This document shows positions 39,628 to 47,617 of a DNA stretch of 64,000 nt, piece by piece. Location: contig NZ_CANMJE010000005.1 in assembly GCF_947498095.1 (NCBI RefSeq), positions 124,001 through 188,000 on the forward strand, given 5' to 3'. The notes under the pieces were generated by a model. It did not search any database, was not told the DNA's origin, and saw only the letters and a list, made by a program, of their open reading frames with translations. The translations under genes and the position numbers were made by a program. How positions within the stretch are numbered: position 1 is the stretch's first letter; every line of letters starts with the position of its first letter. The DNA comes from an uncultured Shimia sp. Its GTDB lineage: Bacteria; Pseudomonadota; Alphaproteobacteria; Rhodobacterales; Rhodobacteraceae.

Positions 39628-41907
39628 TTACCCACATTTGGAATGACCGCACGAGCCGCAGGTCATGCAGCCTTCGATCATGCGCATGTCGAACTGACCA
39701 CAGGACGGGCAGGATTTGCCCCGAGGAGCTTCGCCCACGGCCATGACCTCGGCCTGAGGATCGGTCTTGAGCCCCATGCCTTCGCCTTCGATGAAGCCGA
39801 TGGAAATCATGTGACGCTCGATTACGCCGCCAATCGCGGCGAGGATCGACGGGATGTATTTGCCTTCCATCCATGCACCGCCACGCGGATCAAACACGGC
39901 CTTCAGCTCTTCGACCACGAACGACACGTCTCCGCCACGGCGGAACACCGCGGAAATCATCCGGGTGAGGGCCAGTGTCCAGGCGTAGTGCTCCATGTTC
40001 TTGGAGTTGATGAAAACTTCGAACGGGCGACGGTGGCCGTTGATAAGGGTGTCATTCACCGTCAGGTATATCGCGTGCTCGCTGTCTGGCCATTTGAGCT
40101 TGTAAGTGGCGCCTTCCAGGGACTGCGGACGTTCCAGCGGTTCGGACATGTAAATGACTTCGCCATCAGCCACGTGATCGGCAGGCTGTTCGCCGGGGGC
40201 CGCTTCAGAGGTTTCCGACACGGCCAGAACCGATCCGGTGACGTCATTCGGACGGTAGGTGGTGCAGCCTTTGCAGCCTGTATCCCAGGCCTGCATATAG
40301 ACGTCTTTGAAAGCCTCAAAGTCGATGTCTTCAGGGCAGTTGATGGTCTTGGAAATCGAACTGTCGATCCACTTTTGCGCAGCGGCCTGCATGCGCACAT
40401 GGGCGCCAGGGTCCAGCGTCTGGGCGTTGACGAAATAGTCGGGCAACTCTTTGTCACCAAACTTGTCGCGCCACATCTGCACGGCGTAATCCACCACTTC
40501 TTCTTCAGTCCGCGAGCCATCTTTCTGCAGCACCTTGCGGGTGTAGGCATAAGCAAAGACCGGCTCGATCCCCGAAGACACGTTGCCGGCATAAAGGCTG
40601 ATCGTGCCGGTGGGGGCGATCGAGGTTAGCAAAGCGTTGCGGATGCCATGCTCGGCAATGGCGGCTTTGACGTCCTCGTCCATCTCCGCGACCAGCCCGC
40701 CGGAAAGATACTTGTCCTTGTCGAACAGCGGGAAAGCCCCCTTTTCCTTGGCAAGGTTGGCTGACGCCAGATAAGACGCCCGCGCGATGGCTTTCATCCA
40801 CGCCTCGGTCTGGGCGGCAGCCTCTTCCGTTCCGTATTGCAGGCCCAGCATCAGCAGCGCATCCGCCAGCCCGGTCACACCCAACCCAATGCGGCGCTTG
40901 GCCTGCGCCTCTTGTGCTTGCGCCTCAAGCGGAAAGCGCGAGGCATCCACCACATTGTCCATCATCCGCACGGCGGTGGCGACGAGATCATCCAACTCGC
41001 CCTGGTTCAGCTCAGCATTGGCCTCAAACGGGTTTGACACCAACCGTGCGAGGTTGATCGACCCCAACAGACAGGCGCCATAAGGTGGCAGGGGCTGTTC
41101 ACCGCAGGGATTGGTGGCGGCGATGGTCTCAACATAGCTGAGGTTGTTCATCTGGTTGATGCGGTCGATGAAAATCACGCCTGGTTCGGCATAGTCATAG
41201 GTCGACTGCATGATCTTGTTCCACAGATCACGGGCATCGACGGTGTGATAGACCTTGTCCTTGAACTTCAGCTCCCACGGGCCATCCGCTTTGACCGCTT
41301 CCATAAAGGCATCCGTGACCAGCACCGACATATTGAACATGCGCAGGCGGGCGGGGTCGGATTTGGCGGTGATGAAGGATTCAATGTCAGGGTGATCACA
41401 GCGCATGGTGGCCATCATGGCCCCCCGGCGCGATCCGGCAGACATGATTGTACGACACATGGAATCCCACACATCCATAAAGCTGAGCGGCCCCGAGGCA
41501 TCTGCCGCCACACCCAGCACATCTGCCCCACGCGGGCGTATGGTCGAGAAATCATAGCCGATACCACCACCCTGCTGCATGGTCAGCGCGGCCTCTTTCA
41601 GCATGTCGAAAATACCAGACATGCTGTCGGGGATCGTGCCCATGACAAAACAGTTGAACAGGGTCACGTTGCGCGCCGTGCCAGCGCCTGCGGTGATACG
41701 GCCTGCGGGCAGATACTTGAAATCTTCAAGCGCTGCGTAGAATTTGTCTTCCCAGTCTTCCGGTGACTTTTCGACCTTGGCCAGATCACGCGCAATACGG
41801 CGCCAGGAATCTTCGACTGTCAGATCTATCGGTTTGCCGTCCGCCTTTTTAAAGCGGTACTTCATGTCCCAGATGGACTCAGCAATTGGGGCGGCAAAAC
41901 GGCTCAT
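39628..41907 (-). CDS. nrdJ: Adenosylcobalamin-dependent ribonucleotide reductase (class II)
   Basis: Reduces ribonucleotides to deoxyribonucleotides using a B12-derived radical, working with or without oxygen. The 759-residue protein has the redox cysteine in TLFNCFVMG, the active-site region ATNPCGEQPLPPYGACLLGSINL, the phosphate loop SIAPTGTISLYAGNVSSGIEP and the Cys-rich C-terminus CPSCGQFDMRMIEGCMTCGSCGHSKCG. Start at 41907 (MSRFAAPIAESIWDMKYRF). No cobalamin riboswitch or convincing NrdR box pair was found upstream. Confidence 0.96.
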   Translation of the reverse strand: MSRFAAPIAESIWDMKYRFKKADGKPIDLTVEDSWRRIARDLAKVEKSPEDWEDKFYAALEDFKYLPAGRITAGAGTARNVTLFNCFVMGTIPDSMSGIFDMLKEAALTMQQGGGIGYDFSTIRPRGADVLGVAADASGPLSFMDVWDSMCRTIMSAGSRRGAMMATMRCDHPDIESFITAKSDPARLRMFNMSVLVTDAFMEAVKADGPWELKFKDKVYHTVDARDLWNKIMQSTYDYAEPGVIFIDRINQMNNLSYVETIAATNPCGEQPLPPYGACLLGSINLARLVSNPFEANAELNQGELDDLVATAVRMMDNVVDASRFPLEAQAQEAQAKRRIGLGVTGLADALLMLGLQYGTEEAAAQTEAWMKAIARASYLASANLAKEKGAFPLFDKDKYLSGGLVAEMDEDVKAAIAEHGIRNALLTSIAPTGTISLYAGNVSSGIEPVFAYAYTRKVLQKDGSRTEEEVVDYAVQMWRDKFGDKELPDYFVNAQTLDPGAHVRMQAAAQKWIDSSISKTINCPEDIDFEAFKDVYMQAWDTGCKGCTTYRPNDVTGSVLAVSETSEAAPGEQPADHVADGEVIYMSEPLERPQSLEGATYKLKWPDSEHAIYLTVNDTLINGHRRPFEVFINSKNMEHYAWTLALTRMISAVFRRGGDVSFVVEELKAVFDPRGGAWMEGKYIPSILAAIGGVIERHMISIGFIEGEGMGLKTDPQAEVMAVGEAPRGKSCPSCGQFDMRMIEGCMTCGSCGHSKCG

Positions 41908-42081
41908 CGTGTGATTCCCAGATTTATCTGTCTTTGAAAGAGGGTCCCACACTAGCCCAGACTATCCTGCCGGGGAACCCACTCTGCGACATTTCACGGA
42001 ACAAAAAACACAACTGCTTGCTGTCGAGCCACACCGAACTACAATATAAAGGGTCACCTTGGGACGAATCTGTGAGTAACC

Positions 42082-42090
42082 TGTGGATAA
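42082..42090 (-). promoter_or_regulatory. Perfect DnaA box between nrdJ and DUF1489
   Basis: TGTGGATAA is the exact reverse complement of the DnaA box TTATCCACA. A weaker TGTGAGTAA (two mismatches) lies 11 bases away at 42071-42079. The perfect box overlaps the GTG start codon of the DUF1489 gene, so coding constraint may explain part of it. Confidence 0.45.
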
Positions 42091-42514
42091 ATTCATCAAT
42101 CTGGTAAAGCTGTCTGTCGGATCTGAAAGCGTCGACTCAATGTCCACGTGGCAAGCGACTCGCCGCGCTCAGACCGATGATGGTTTGCCACGTCACGTGA
42201 CCCGTATGTGGCCCAAACGCGAGGCCGAGATCCTGGCTGGCGGATCGATCTACTGGGTCATCAAGGGGGCGATCCAATGCCGCCAAAAGATCTTACGACT
42301 GGATGAGGTGATCGGCTCGGATGGCATCCGCCGCTGCGCCATCGTACTCGATCCAACCGTCCACCGCACGGCAACGGCCCTACGCCGCCCCTTTCAAGGC
42401 TGGCGTTACCTGAAACCCGAGGACAGCCCCGCAGACCTGCGTGATCAAACCGCGTCCGAGGACGACCTGCCCGTTGAACTGGCTACGGCGCTGGCAGAAA
42501 TCGGCGTGCGTTAA
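42083..42514 (+). CDS. DUF1489 family protein
   Basis: A 143-residue soluble protein matching the alphaproteobacterial DUF1489 family: it opens with (M)DKFINLVKLSVGSESV and contains RHVTRMWPKREAEILAGGSIYWVIKGAIQCRQKIL and VHRTATALRRPFQGWRYLKPEDSP. The start is a GTG at 42083 with only a weak ribosome site. Function unknown. It is divergent from nrdJ, sharing a 175-base upstream region. Confidence 0.85.
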   Translation: MDKFINLVKLSVGSESVDSMSTWQATRRAQTDDGLPRHVTRMWPKREAEILAGGSIYWVIKGAIQCRQKILRLDEVIGSDGIRRCAIVLDPTVHRTATALRRPFQGWRYLKPEDSPADLRDQTASEDDLPVELATALAEIGVR

Positions 42515-42624
42515 ACCACAAACTGCGACCAAGTTTTCTCACATGCACAGACCCTGTGCACCCATCGGCCTTATGCCGCCAATTAGTGTCTCTTACTTTG
42601 CAGCCCAGCAACAGGAGGCCACTC

Positions 42625-43083
42625 ATGACCCCAATCCACACAGACTATGCATCCGCCGACACTCTGGATTTTCCCGGTGCCATCACGCTCAAAATCCTGC
42701 TGACCGGATCGCAGTCCGGCGGCACTCTGGAAATCTTTGAAGACATCGTTCAGCCGGGCGTCGGGCCGGGGCGGCACATTCATCATGATCAGGACGAGAC
42801 CTTCCTCTTTCTTGATGGTGATTTTGATGTGGAAATCGATGGCACCCTGCATCACATGTCGCCGGGCGATGTGGCTTTTGTACCGCGAGGCACAGCGCAC
42901 GCTTTCAAGAACGTCGGCAACAAACCGGGACGCCTGCGCTATATCTTTTCACCCGCGCTAAAGATGGAAGCCATGTTTCGTGCCCTGCATGGCGCCTTAG
43001 GCACAAAATCTGAATTGACGATGCACGATATGGAACAGATCGCCACAGAGCACGGGCAAACCTTTGTCGGCCCGCCTCTCTGA
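42625..43083 (+). CDS. Cupin domain protein
   Basis: A 152-residue single-domain cupin. Motif 1 is GVGPGRHIHHDQDETFLFLDGDFDVEIDG (metal ligands His, His, Glu) and motif 2 is GDVAFVPRGTAHAFKNVGNKPGRLRYIF (fourth His). The metal site looks intact, so a small dioxygenase, isomerase or binding role is possible; no substrate can be inferred. The start at 42625 has a strong AGGAGG. Confidence 0.87.
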   Translation: MTPIHTDYASADTLDFPGAITLKILLTGSQSGGTLEIFEDIVQPGVGPGRHIHHDQDETFLFLDGDFDVEIDGTLHHMSPGDVAFVPRGTAHAFKNVGNKPGRLRYIFSPALKMEAMFRALHGALGTKSELTMHDMEQIATEHGQTFVGPPL

Positions 43084-43086
43084 GCG

Positions 43087-43776
43087 CTACGCCAGTTTGT
43101 CGAGAAGCGCGTTCAAAACGACCCGATCATTGTCGTCATAAGACGCCACACGGCTGCGCCACAGTGTGGCCTGTGATTTCAGCATCAGCCCATCGCTCAT
43201 GATCTTGAGGTGATTGGCCCGCAGCGTTTCACCGGTTGAAGTGATATCAGCGATCGCCTCAGCGGTTTCGTTCTTGACCACGCCCTCAGTCGCGCCCTGA
43301 CTGTCGACCAGCTGGTAATCCGCGACGCCGTTTTGCTGCAGAAACTCACGTGCCAGACGGTGATATTTGGTGGCGATCCGCAGGCGGAACCCATGCCGCG
43401 CCCGGAATGCCGCGGCGGCGGCATCCAGATCATCCAGCGTGTCGACATCGACCCAGCAATTCGGCACCGCAAGGATCAGGTCTGCCTGACCAAAGCCCAA
43501 AGGCGCCACCTCTTCAACCTGCTGCTCCCAGCGGGCCAGCTTTTCGCGCACCAGATCGGTGCCGGTTACGCCCAGATGAATGCGTCCCGCCGCCAGTTCC
43601 CGCGGAATCTCTCCGGCCGACAGCAACACCAGCTCAACACCTTCGATGCCGTCAACGGCCCCGGCATATTCGCGATCAGATCCGGTACGCGACAGCGACA
43701 CGCCACGTGCGCCAAACCAATCAAAGGTCTTGTCCATCAGCCGCCCTTTGGACGGGACACCCAGCTTGATGGTCAT
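43087..43776 (-). CDS. hisG: ATP phosphoribosyltransferase, short form catalytic subunit
   Basis: First committed step of histidine synthesis: ATP plus PRPP to phosphoribosyl-ATP. The 229-residue HisG(S) has LGVPSKGRLMDKTFDWF near the start, GVTGTDLVREK and the PRPP loop DSQGATEGVVKNETAEAIADITSTG. It lacks the C-terminal regulatory domain of long HisG and so needs HisZ, which is encoded just upstream with a four-base overlap. Confidence 0.96.
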   Translation of the reverse strand: MTIKLGVPSKGRLMDKTFDWFGARGVSLSRTGSDREYAGAVDGIEGVELVLLSAGEIPRELAAGRIHLGVTGTDLVREKLARWEQQVEEVAPLGFGQADLILAVPNCWVDVDTLDDLDAAAAAFRARHGFRLRIATKYHRLAREFLQQNGVADYQLVDSQGATEGVVKNETAEAIADITSTGETLRANHLKIMSDGLMLKSQATLWRSRVASYDDNDRVVLNALLDKLA

Positions 43777-44858
43777 AGTGCGCCCTCCAATTCCAAAAGC
43801 AGGCGGGGGCGAATGACCCCACCCACCGCCGGGATTTCACGCCCCTGCCCCAAAACCCGCGTCAGCGCGTCGTAGCGCCCACCCGTGGCCACCGGGGGCA
43901 AATCCGGGCGACCCTCGGCGTAAAAACCAAAGACAAACCCGTCGTAATACTCCATCGAGGTGCGCCCATAGCTTGCCTCAAACTCAAGCGTCTCAATATC
44001 AACATCTCTCGCCTGCAAGGCGGCAATGCGGTCCTGCAGACAATACACCGCCTCAGTGATCGCGGGCATATCCACGGCGATGTCGCGCAAATGCTCCAAC
44101 GCATAGGGCAGCTTTTCGCGAACGTTCAGGATGGCCTCAATCAGTTCCACCTCGCCTCCCGAGATTGGCGCGGCCTCTGCGTCCTCGCGCAGCGCCTCGA
44201 TCCGGGCCGCCACTTCACTGTCCAACCGCAGACCGATACGCGCAAAGTCATGTGCCATCGGATCCGCAGCCGCCAGCAAGGCCGTGCGGCTGGCAGGCAC
44301 CGGGCTACGACCCGAAAACCGATCAAGCAACGCCCGGAACCGGCGTGGGCGCCAGATATGGCGCAACAACGCGTCTTTGCGCCGCTCCGTCGTGGACAGC
44401 CCGGAAACTGCGGCTTTCAGAACACCAATGTCCCCGGTTGCCGCGCGCAGGCCAAGATTTCCCAAACCCTTGCGGATCACCGCAAACACTTCGGCATCTG
44501 CCGCAGCGGGGTTTTCGCGGTCAAACACCTCATAGCCCACTTGCGTGTATTCATTGGGCTTGTCGGGATCATCCTCTTGCCGCCGGAACACCTCGCCCGC
44601 GTAAGTGTAGCGTGCAGGTTCCGCGCCGTGATCCATGTGCATCTGCACAACTGGTACCGTAAAGTCCGGCCGCAGCATTTGTTCACCACGCACCGCGTCC
44701 GAGGTCATATAGGCGCGGGCGCGAATGTCTTCGCCATAGAGGTCCAGCAGCACTTCGGCAGGCTGCAGCAAAGACGTCTCAACCGGGCTGGCACCCGCCG
44801 CTTCAAATAGCGCGCGTAACTCGGCAGCGCGAGCGCGAATTCTGGCCTTGTTTGGCAT
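43773..44858 (-). CDS. hisZ: ATP phosphoribosyltransferase regulatory subunit
   Basis: HisRS-like paralogue that forms the octameric HisZ-HisG complex and gives it histidine feedback control. The 361-residue protein keeps class II synthetase folds (EVLLDLYGEDIRARAYMTSDAVRGEQMLRPDFTVPVVQMH, ARYTYAGEVFRRQ) but lacks the tRNA anticodon domain and several HisRS catalytic residues. It overlaps hisG and begins at the hisS stop, giving hisS-hisZ-hisG. Confidence 0.94.
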   Translation of the reverse strand: MPNKARIRARAAELRALFEAAGASPVETSLLQPAEVLLDLYGEDIRARAYMTSDAVRGEQMLRPDFTVPVVQMHMDHGAEPARYTYAGEVFRRQEDDPDKPNEYTQVGYEVFDRENPAAADAEVFAVIRKGLGNLGLRAATGDIGVLKAAVSGLSTTERRKDALLRHIWRPRRFRALLDRFSGRSPVPASRTALLAAADPMAHDFARIGLRLDSEVAARIEALREDAEAAPISGGEVELIEAILNVREKLPYALEHLRDIAVDMPAITEAVYCLQDRIAALQARDVDIETLEFEASYGRTSMEYYDGFVFGFYAEGRPDLPPVATGGRYDALTRVLGQGREIPAVGGVIRPRLLLELEGAL

Positions 44859-46348
44859 CAGTCGTCCTGACCCTCAAGAATCTCGCGCACCTTTGAGACC
44901 AATTGGTCGCGCGGCACTTCGAACTGGCTGGGGCGTTCTTTCCACTCTTCATGGGTCGCGCTCTCGGCGATCTTGGCGCCAAGGATCAGGTCCTTGATCT
45001 GCACCACGTCGTTGGCCTTTTCATCACCACCTTCGATCACGGCAATGGGGCTGCCCCGACGATCCGCATATTTCAGCTGATTGCCAAAGTTCTTGGGGTT
45101 GCCCAGATAAACCTCGGCGCGAATGCCTGCATTGCGCAGCTCGGCCACCATCGTCTGATAGTCGACCATGCGGTCACGATCCATTACGGTGACAACCACC
45201 GGCCCTTCGACACGGCCCCCGATCCGACCCTTTTCGCGCAACGCCGCCAACAGGCGATCAACGCCGATCGATACACCGGTCGCAGGCACAGATTGTCCTG
45301 TGAACCGTTTGACCAGATCGTCATAGCGCCCACCCCCGGCAACCGAACCGAATTGGCGCTTGCGACCCTTTTCGTCAAAGATTTCAAAGGTCAGCTCGGC
45401 CTCATAAACTGGCCCGGTGTAGTATCCCAGACCACGGACCACGGAGGGGTCAATCTCAATCCGGTCGGCACCATAACCGCCCGCAGCCAACAGTTCACCG
45501 ATCTGTTCCAACTCGGCAATGCCCTCGGCCCCGATGGTTGATCCACCGACCGCGCCGCGCAGGTTCTCAAATGTCTTGGCAACGTCATCTGCCTTAGAAG
45601 TCAAAAAGGCGAGCACAGGTTCGGCCTGATCGTCGCTCAGGCCCACGCCATCGATGAAAGCCCCCGAGGCATCCAGACGCCCCTTAGTCAGCAATTCGCG
45701 CACGCCCGCTTCGCCGACTTTATCAAACTTGTCGATGGTCCGCAGAACGTTGTCGCGCGCGCCTTCGCCGTCCGGCAGGCCCATCGCTTCCAGCACGCCG
45801 TTCAGAACCTTGCGGTTGTTCACGCGCACCAGATAATCCCCGCGCGGAATGCCAACGGTTTCCAACGTGTCCGACAACAACGCGCAAATCTCAGTGTCGG
45901 CAGCCATGCTGGACGTACCAACCGTGTCTGCATCACATTGATAGAACTGGCGATAGCGCCCCGGCCCCGGCTTTTCGTTGCGCCAAACCGGCCCCATCGC
46001 GTAGCGGCGATAGGGCGTGGGCAGATCATTGCGGTGCTGCGCATAAACACGCGCCAGGGGGGCGGTCAGGTCATATCGCAATGCCATCCAGTCGCCGTTG
46101 TCGTTCTCGTCATACTCCTGCCAGGCAAAGACGCCTTCATTGGGGCGATCCACGTCCGGAAGGAACTTGCCCAACGCTTCGACGGTCTCGACTGCACTCG
46201 ATTCCAAGGCCTCAAAGCCATAGCGATGATAGACCCCGGCGATCTGATGCAGCATCTCGGCGCGCTCGGAAACTTCGCTGCCGAAATAGTCGCGGAACCC
46301 CTTGGGCGTGATCGCCTTGGGGCGGGGGGCTTTTTTCTGCTTGGCCAT
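44858..46348 (-). CDS. hisS: Histidine--tRNA ligase
   Basis: Charges tRNA-His. The 496-residue protein has class II motif 2 ([25 protein letters not shown]), the histidine-specific [17 protein letters not shown], motif 3 ([15 protein letters not shown]) and an anticodon-binding C-terminus. Start placed at 46348 ([22 protein letters not shown]); an ATG two codons upstream (46354) is nearly as good. First gene of the hisS-hisZ-hisG operon, which ties tRNA charging to the histidine pathway. Confidence 0.95.
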   Translation of the reverse strand: MAKQKKAPRPKAITPKGFRDYFGSEVSERAEMLHQIAGVYHRYGFEALESSAVETVEALGKFLPDVDRPNEGVFAWQEYDENDNGDWMALRYDLTAPLARVYAQHRNDLPTPYRRYAMGPVWRNEKPGPGRYRQFYQCDADTVGTSSMAADTEICALLSDTLETVGIPRGDYLVRVNNRKVLNGVLEAMGLPDGEGARDNVLRTIDKFDKVGEAGVRELLTKGRLDASGAFIDGVGLSDDQAEPVLAFLTSKADDVAKTFENLRGAVGGSTIGAEGIAELEQIGELLAAGGYGADRIEIDPSVVRGLGYYTGPVYEAELTFEIFDEKGRKRQFGSVAGGGRYDDLVKRFTGQSVPATGVSIGVDRLLAALREKGRIGGRVEGPVVVTVMDRDRMVDYQTMVAELRNAGIRAEVYLGNPKNFGNQLKYADRRGSPIAVIEGGDEKANDVVQIKDLILGAKIAESATHEEWKERPSQFEVPRDQLVSKVREILEGQDD

Positions 46349-46468
46349 GGTCATGGTCCCTATGGGATAAGGTTCGACATGGCGTTTACCCAATGCCCCG
46401 CGCGGGGGCAAGCAAACCCTCTGCAACACAGCGCCGCGGCAGAAGAAAACGTACGAGAGTTCAGGAGA

Positions 46469-46795
46469 TTATTGGATGGGACGCGACCGCAGAAACAAGT
46501 AGAGCGGCAATCCACAGCTGACCCCGATCAGAAAGGTCGCGGGAATCGCGATCAAGGCCAACCAGTTCCGGCGCACCGACACTTCGGCCAGAATCCAGAC
46601 GGTCAGGGCAATCGCCGAAATGACCAAGTCCCAATAAAGGCCGGTGACCAGTTCATTGGCCTTCCACTCCGCCACCAACCCGTCCAAGGTTTGCAGACTG
46701 ATGCCGCTTTCGATCACGTAAGGGCCAAAATAGGCCATCGGATGCAGGGCACCCCAGATGGCCAGTCCCAAAAAAATCAAACGCAGCAGTGACAT
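46469..46795 (-). CDS. DUF2834 family small membrane protein
   Basis: A 108-residue protein with three transmembrane helices (MSLLRLIFLGLAIWGALHPMAYF; LYWDLVISAIALTVWILAEV; WLALIAIPATFLIGVSCGLPLYLFLRSR). The signature WDL...W and the C-terminal FxIGVSCGLPLYLFLR match DUF2834. Function unknown. It follows the lipoprotein cluster on the same strand. Confidence 0.85.
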   Translation of the reverse strand: MSLLRLIFLGLAIWGALHPMAYFGPYVIESGISLQTLDGLVAEWKANELVTGLYWDLVISAIALTVWILAEVSVRRNWLALIAIPATFLIGVSCGLPLYLFLRSRPIQ

Positions 46796-46850
46796 GAGAA
46801 TATCCTCTTGGCCCGGGGTAACAGGCGGGGCTCGTCAGTAAGGCGTAGGG

Positions 46851-47042
46851 TCAGTAGCAGGAATAGCACCCGCGGCCCGAGCCTATCGAGATCGAAACCG
46901 GCCCACGGGTCACAGAAACAGCCCCAAACGCGCCATCGGTAGACAGGCCAACCGTTCCGTTCATTGTCGGGGCTTCGGGTTCACCATCGACACCACATGC
47001 CGCCAGAACCAGCAGCACGCCCAAAAGGCCAAAAATCCGCAT
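46851..47042 (-). CDS. Small lipoprotein 4 of the argH-linked cluster
   Basis: A 63-residue predicted lipoprotein. The signal MRIFGLLGVLLVLAAC has a lipobox (LAAC, Cys16); the mature part GVDGEPEAPTMNGTVGLSTDGAFGAVSV ends in GSGRGCYSCY. CGVDGEPEAP loosely recalls the N-terminus of LptM-type lipoproteins, which often lie near argH. The central GTVGLSTDGAFGAV resembles the tail of the first lipoprotein of the cluster. Function unknown. Confidence 0.72.
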   Translation of the reverse strand: MRIFGLLGVLLVLAACGVDGEPEAPTMNGTVGLSTDGAFGAVSVTRGPVSISIGSGRGCYSCY

Positions 47043-47101
47043 CTTACCATTCCTTGTCAGGTTGGGCCCAGAGTACCTGAAAACATGCCCGCCGTCACCA
47101 T

Positions 47102-47236
47102 TTAGCGGCCATTGCCGCAATGCGCGCCGCCGTTGCACATGCCACTCGCCGAATAGCCGGGCCGGGCCGTTGGTGTGCCCGTCGTCTGGCACGCTACCAG
47201 ACCGGTCAGGATCAAAAACAGAAATGCAATTCTCAT
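47102..47236 (-). CDS. Tiny lipoprotein 3, paralogue of its upstream neighbour
   Basis: A 44-residue predicted lipoprotein read from the sequence: signal MRIAFLFLILTGLVAC with Cys16 as lipidation site, then QTTGTPTARPGYSASGMCNGG followed by AHCGNGR. The segment from TARPGYSASG through MCNGGAHCG is identical to the next gene upstream, apart from the last residues, so this is a tandem duplication. AGGGTAAG precedes the ATG. The two mature cysteines (CNGGAHC) suggest a disulphide or metal site. Confidence 0.7.
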   Translation of the reverse strand: MRIAFLFLILTGLVACQTTGTPTARPGYSASGMCNGGAHCGNGR

Positions 47237-47251
47237 CTTACCCTCATGTCT

Positions 47252-47392
47252 CTAGCGATAGCCGCCACAATGCGCGCCACCGTTGCACATACCGCTGGCA
47301 CTATACCCGGGCCTTGCGGTCTGGCTCGCACTCGTTGTCTGACAGGCGGCCAAAAGCCCCACCGGTCCCAACGCAATGACCATATTTTTCAT
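47252..47392 (-). CDS. Tiny lipoprotein 2, paralogue of its downstream neighbour
   Basis: A 46-residue predicted lipoprotein: signal MKNMVIALGPVGLLAAC with Cys17, then QTTSASQTARPGYSASGM and CNGGAHCGGYR. It shares TARPGYSASG-MCNGGAHCG with the gene 15 bases downstream. An alternative ATG is at 47383. The ribosome site is weak. No known family is recognised; the pair looks like a recent duplication. Confidence 0.68.
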   Translation of the reverse strand: MKNMVIALGPVGLLAACQTTSASQTARPGYSASGMCNGGAHCGGYR

Positions 47393-47458
47393 ATCAGATC
47401 TCACAATGCCAATCACCTTATGGAGATGGGCCGGAAAACTCCAAAGTCAATTGCGACA

Positions 47459-47617
47459 CTATTGACCGTATACCACGCCGACACGCGCTGAACCGCTGAC
47501 ACTCACGCCAGTCTCAGTTGGCGTCGGCTTTGGGCCATGCGCCGATGTGTTGTTCGGCGCACCACCCGGATCGCATGCTGTCACTGCCAGCAGCGCCACG
47601 ACGCAGAGGGTCCGAAT
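47459..47617 (-). CDS. Small lipoprotein 1, directly after argH, apparently with an ATT start
   Basis: A 52-residue predicted lipoprotein in the frame that begins where argH stops. The frame reads [ATT]RTLCVVALLAVTAC with a lipobox (VTAC, Cys15), then DPGGAPNNTSAHGPKPTP and TETGVSVSGSARVGVVYGQ. No ATG, GTG or TTG gives a complete signal peptide; the ATT at 47617 overlaps the argH TAA exactly as ATG does in TAATG couplings elsewhere in the window. A GTG at 47599 would remove the positively charged N-region. Confidence 0.55.
   Translation of the reverse strand: MRTLCVVALLAVTACDPGGAPNNTSAHGPKPTPTETGVSVSGSARVGVVYGQ

Noticed and set aside
39495..39746. Small plus-strand open frame between the Hint gene and nrdJ
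   Set aside because: More than half overlaps the conserved nrdJ C-terminus, there is no ribosome site, and the N-terminal part crosses the nrdJ terminator-like hairpin.
41908..42082. Cobalamin riboswitch or NrdR boxes upstream of nrdJ
   Set aside because: The interval is short, shows no B12-box-like core, and ACTACAATATAAAG is only a loose single match to an NrdR box, which normally occurs as a spaced pair.
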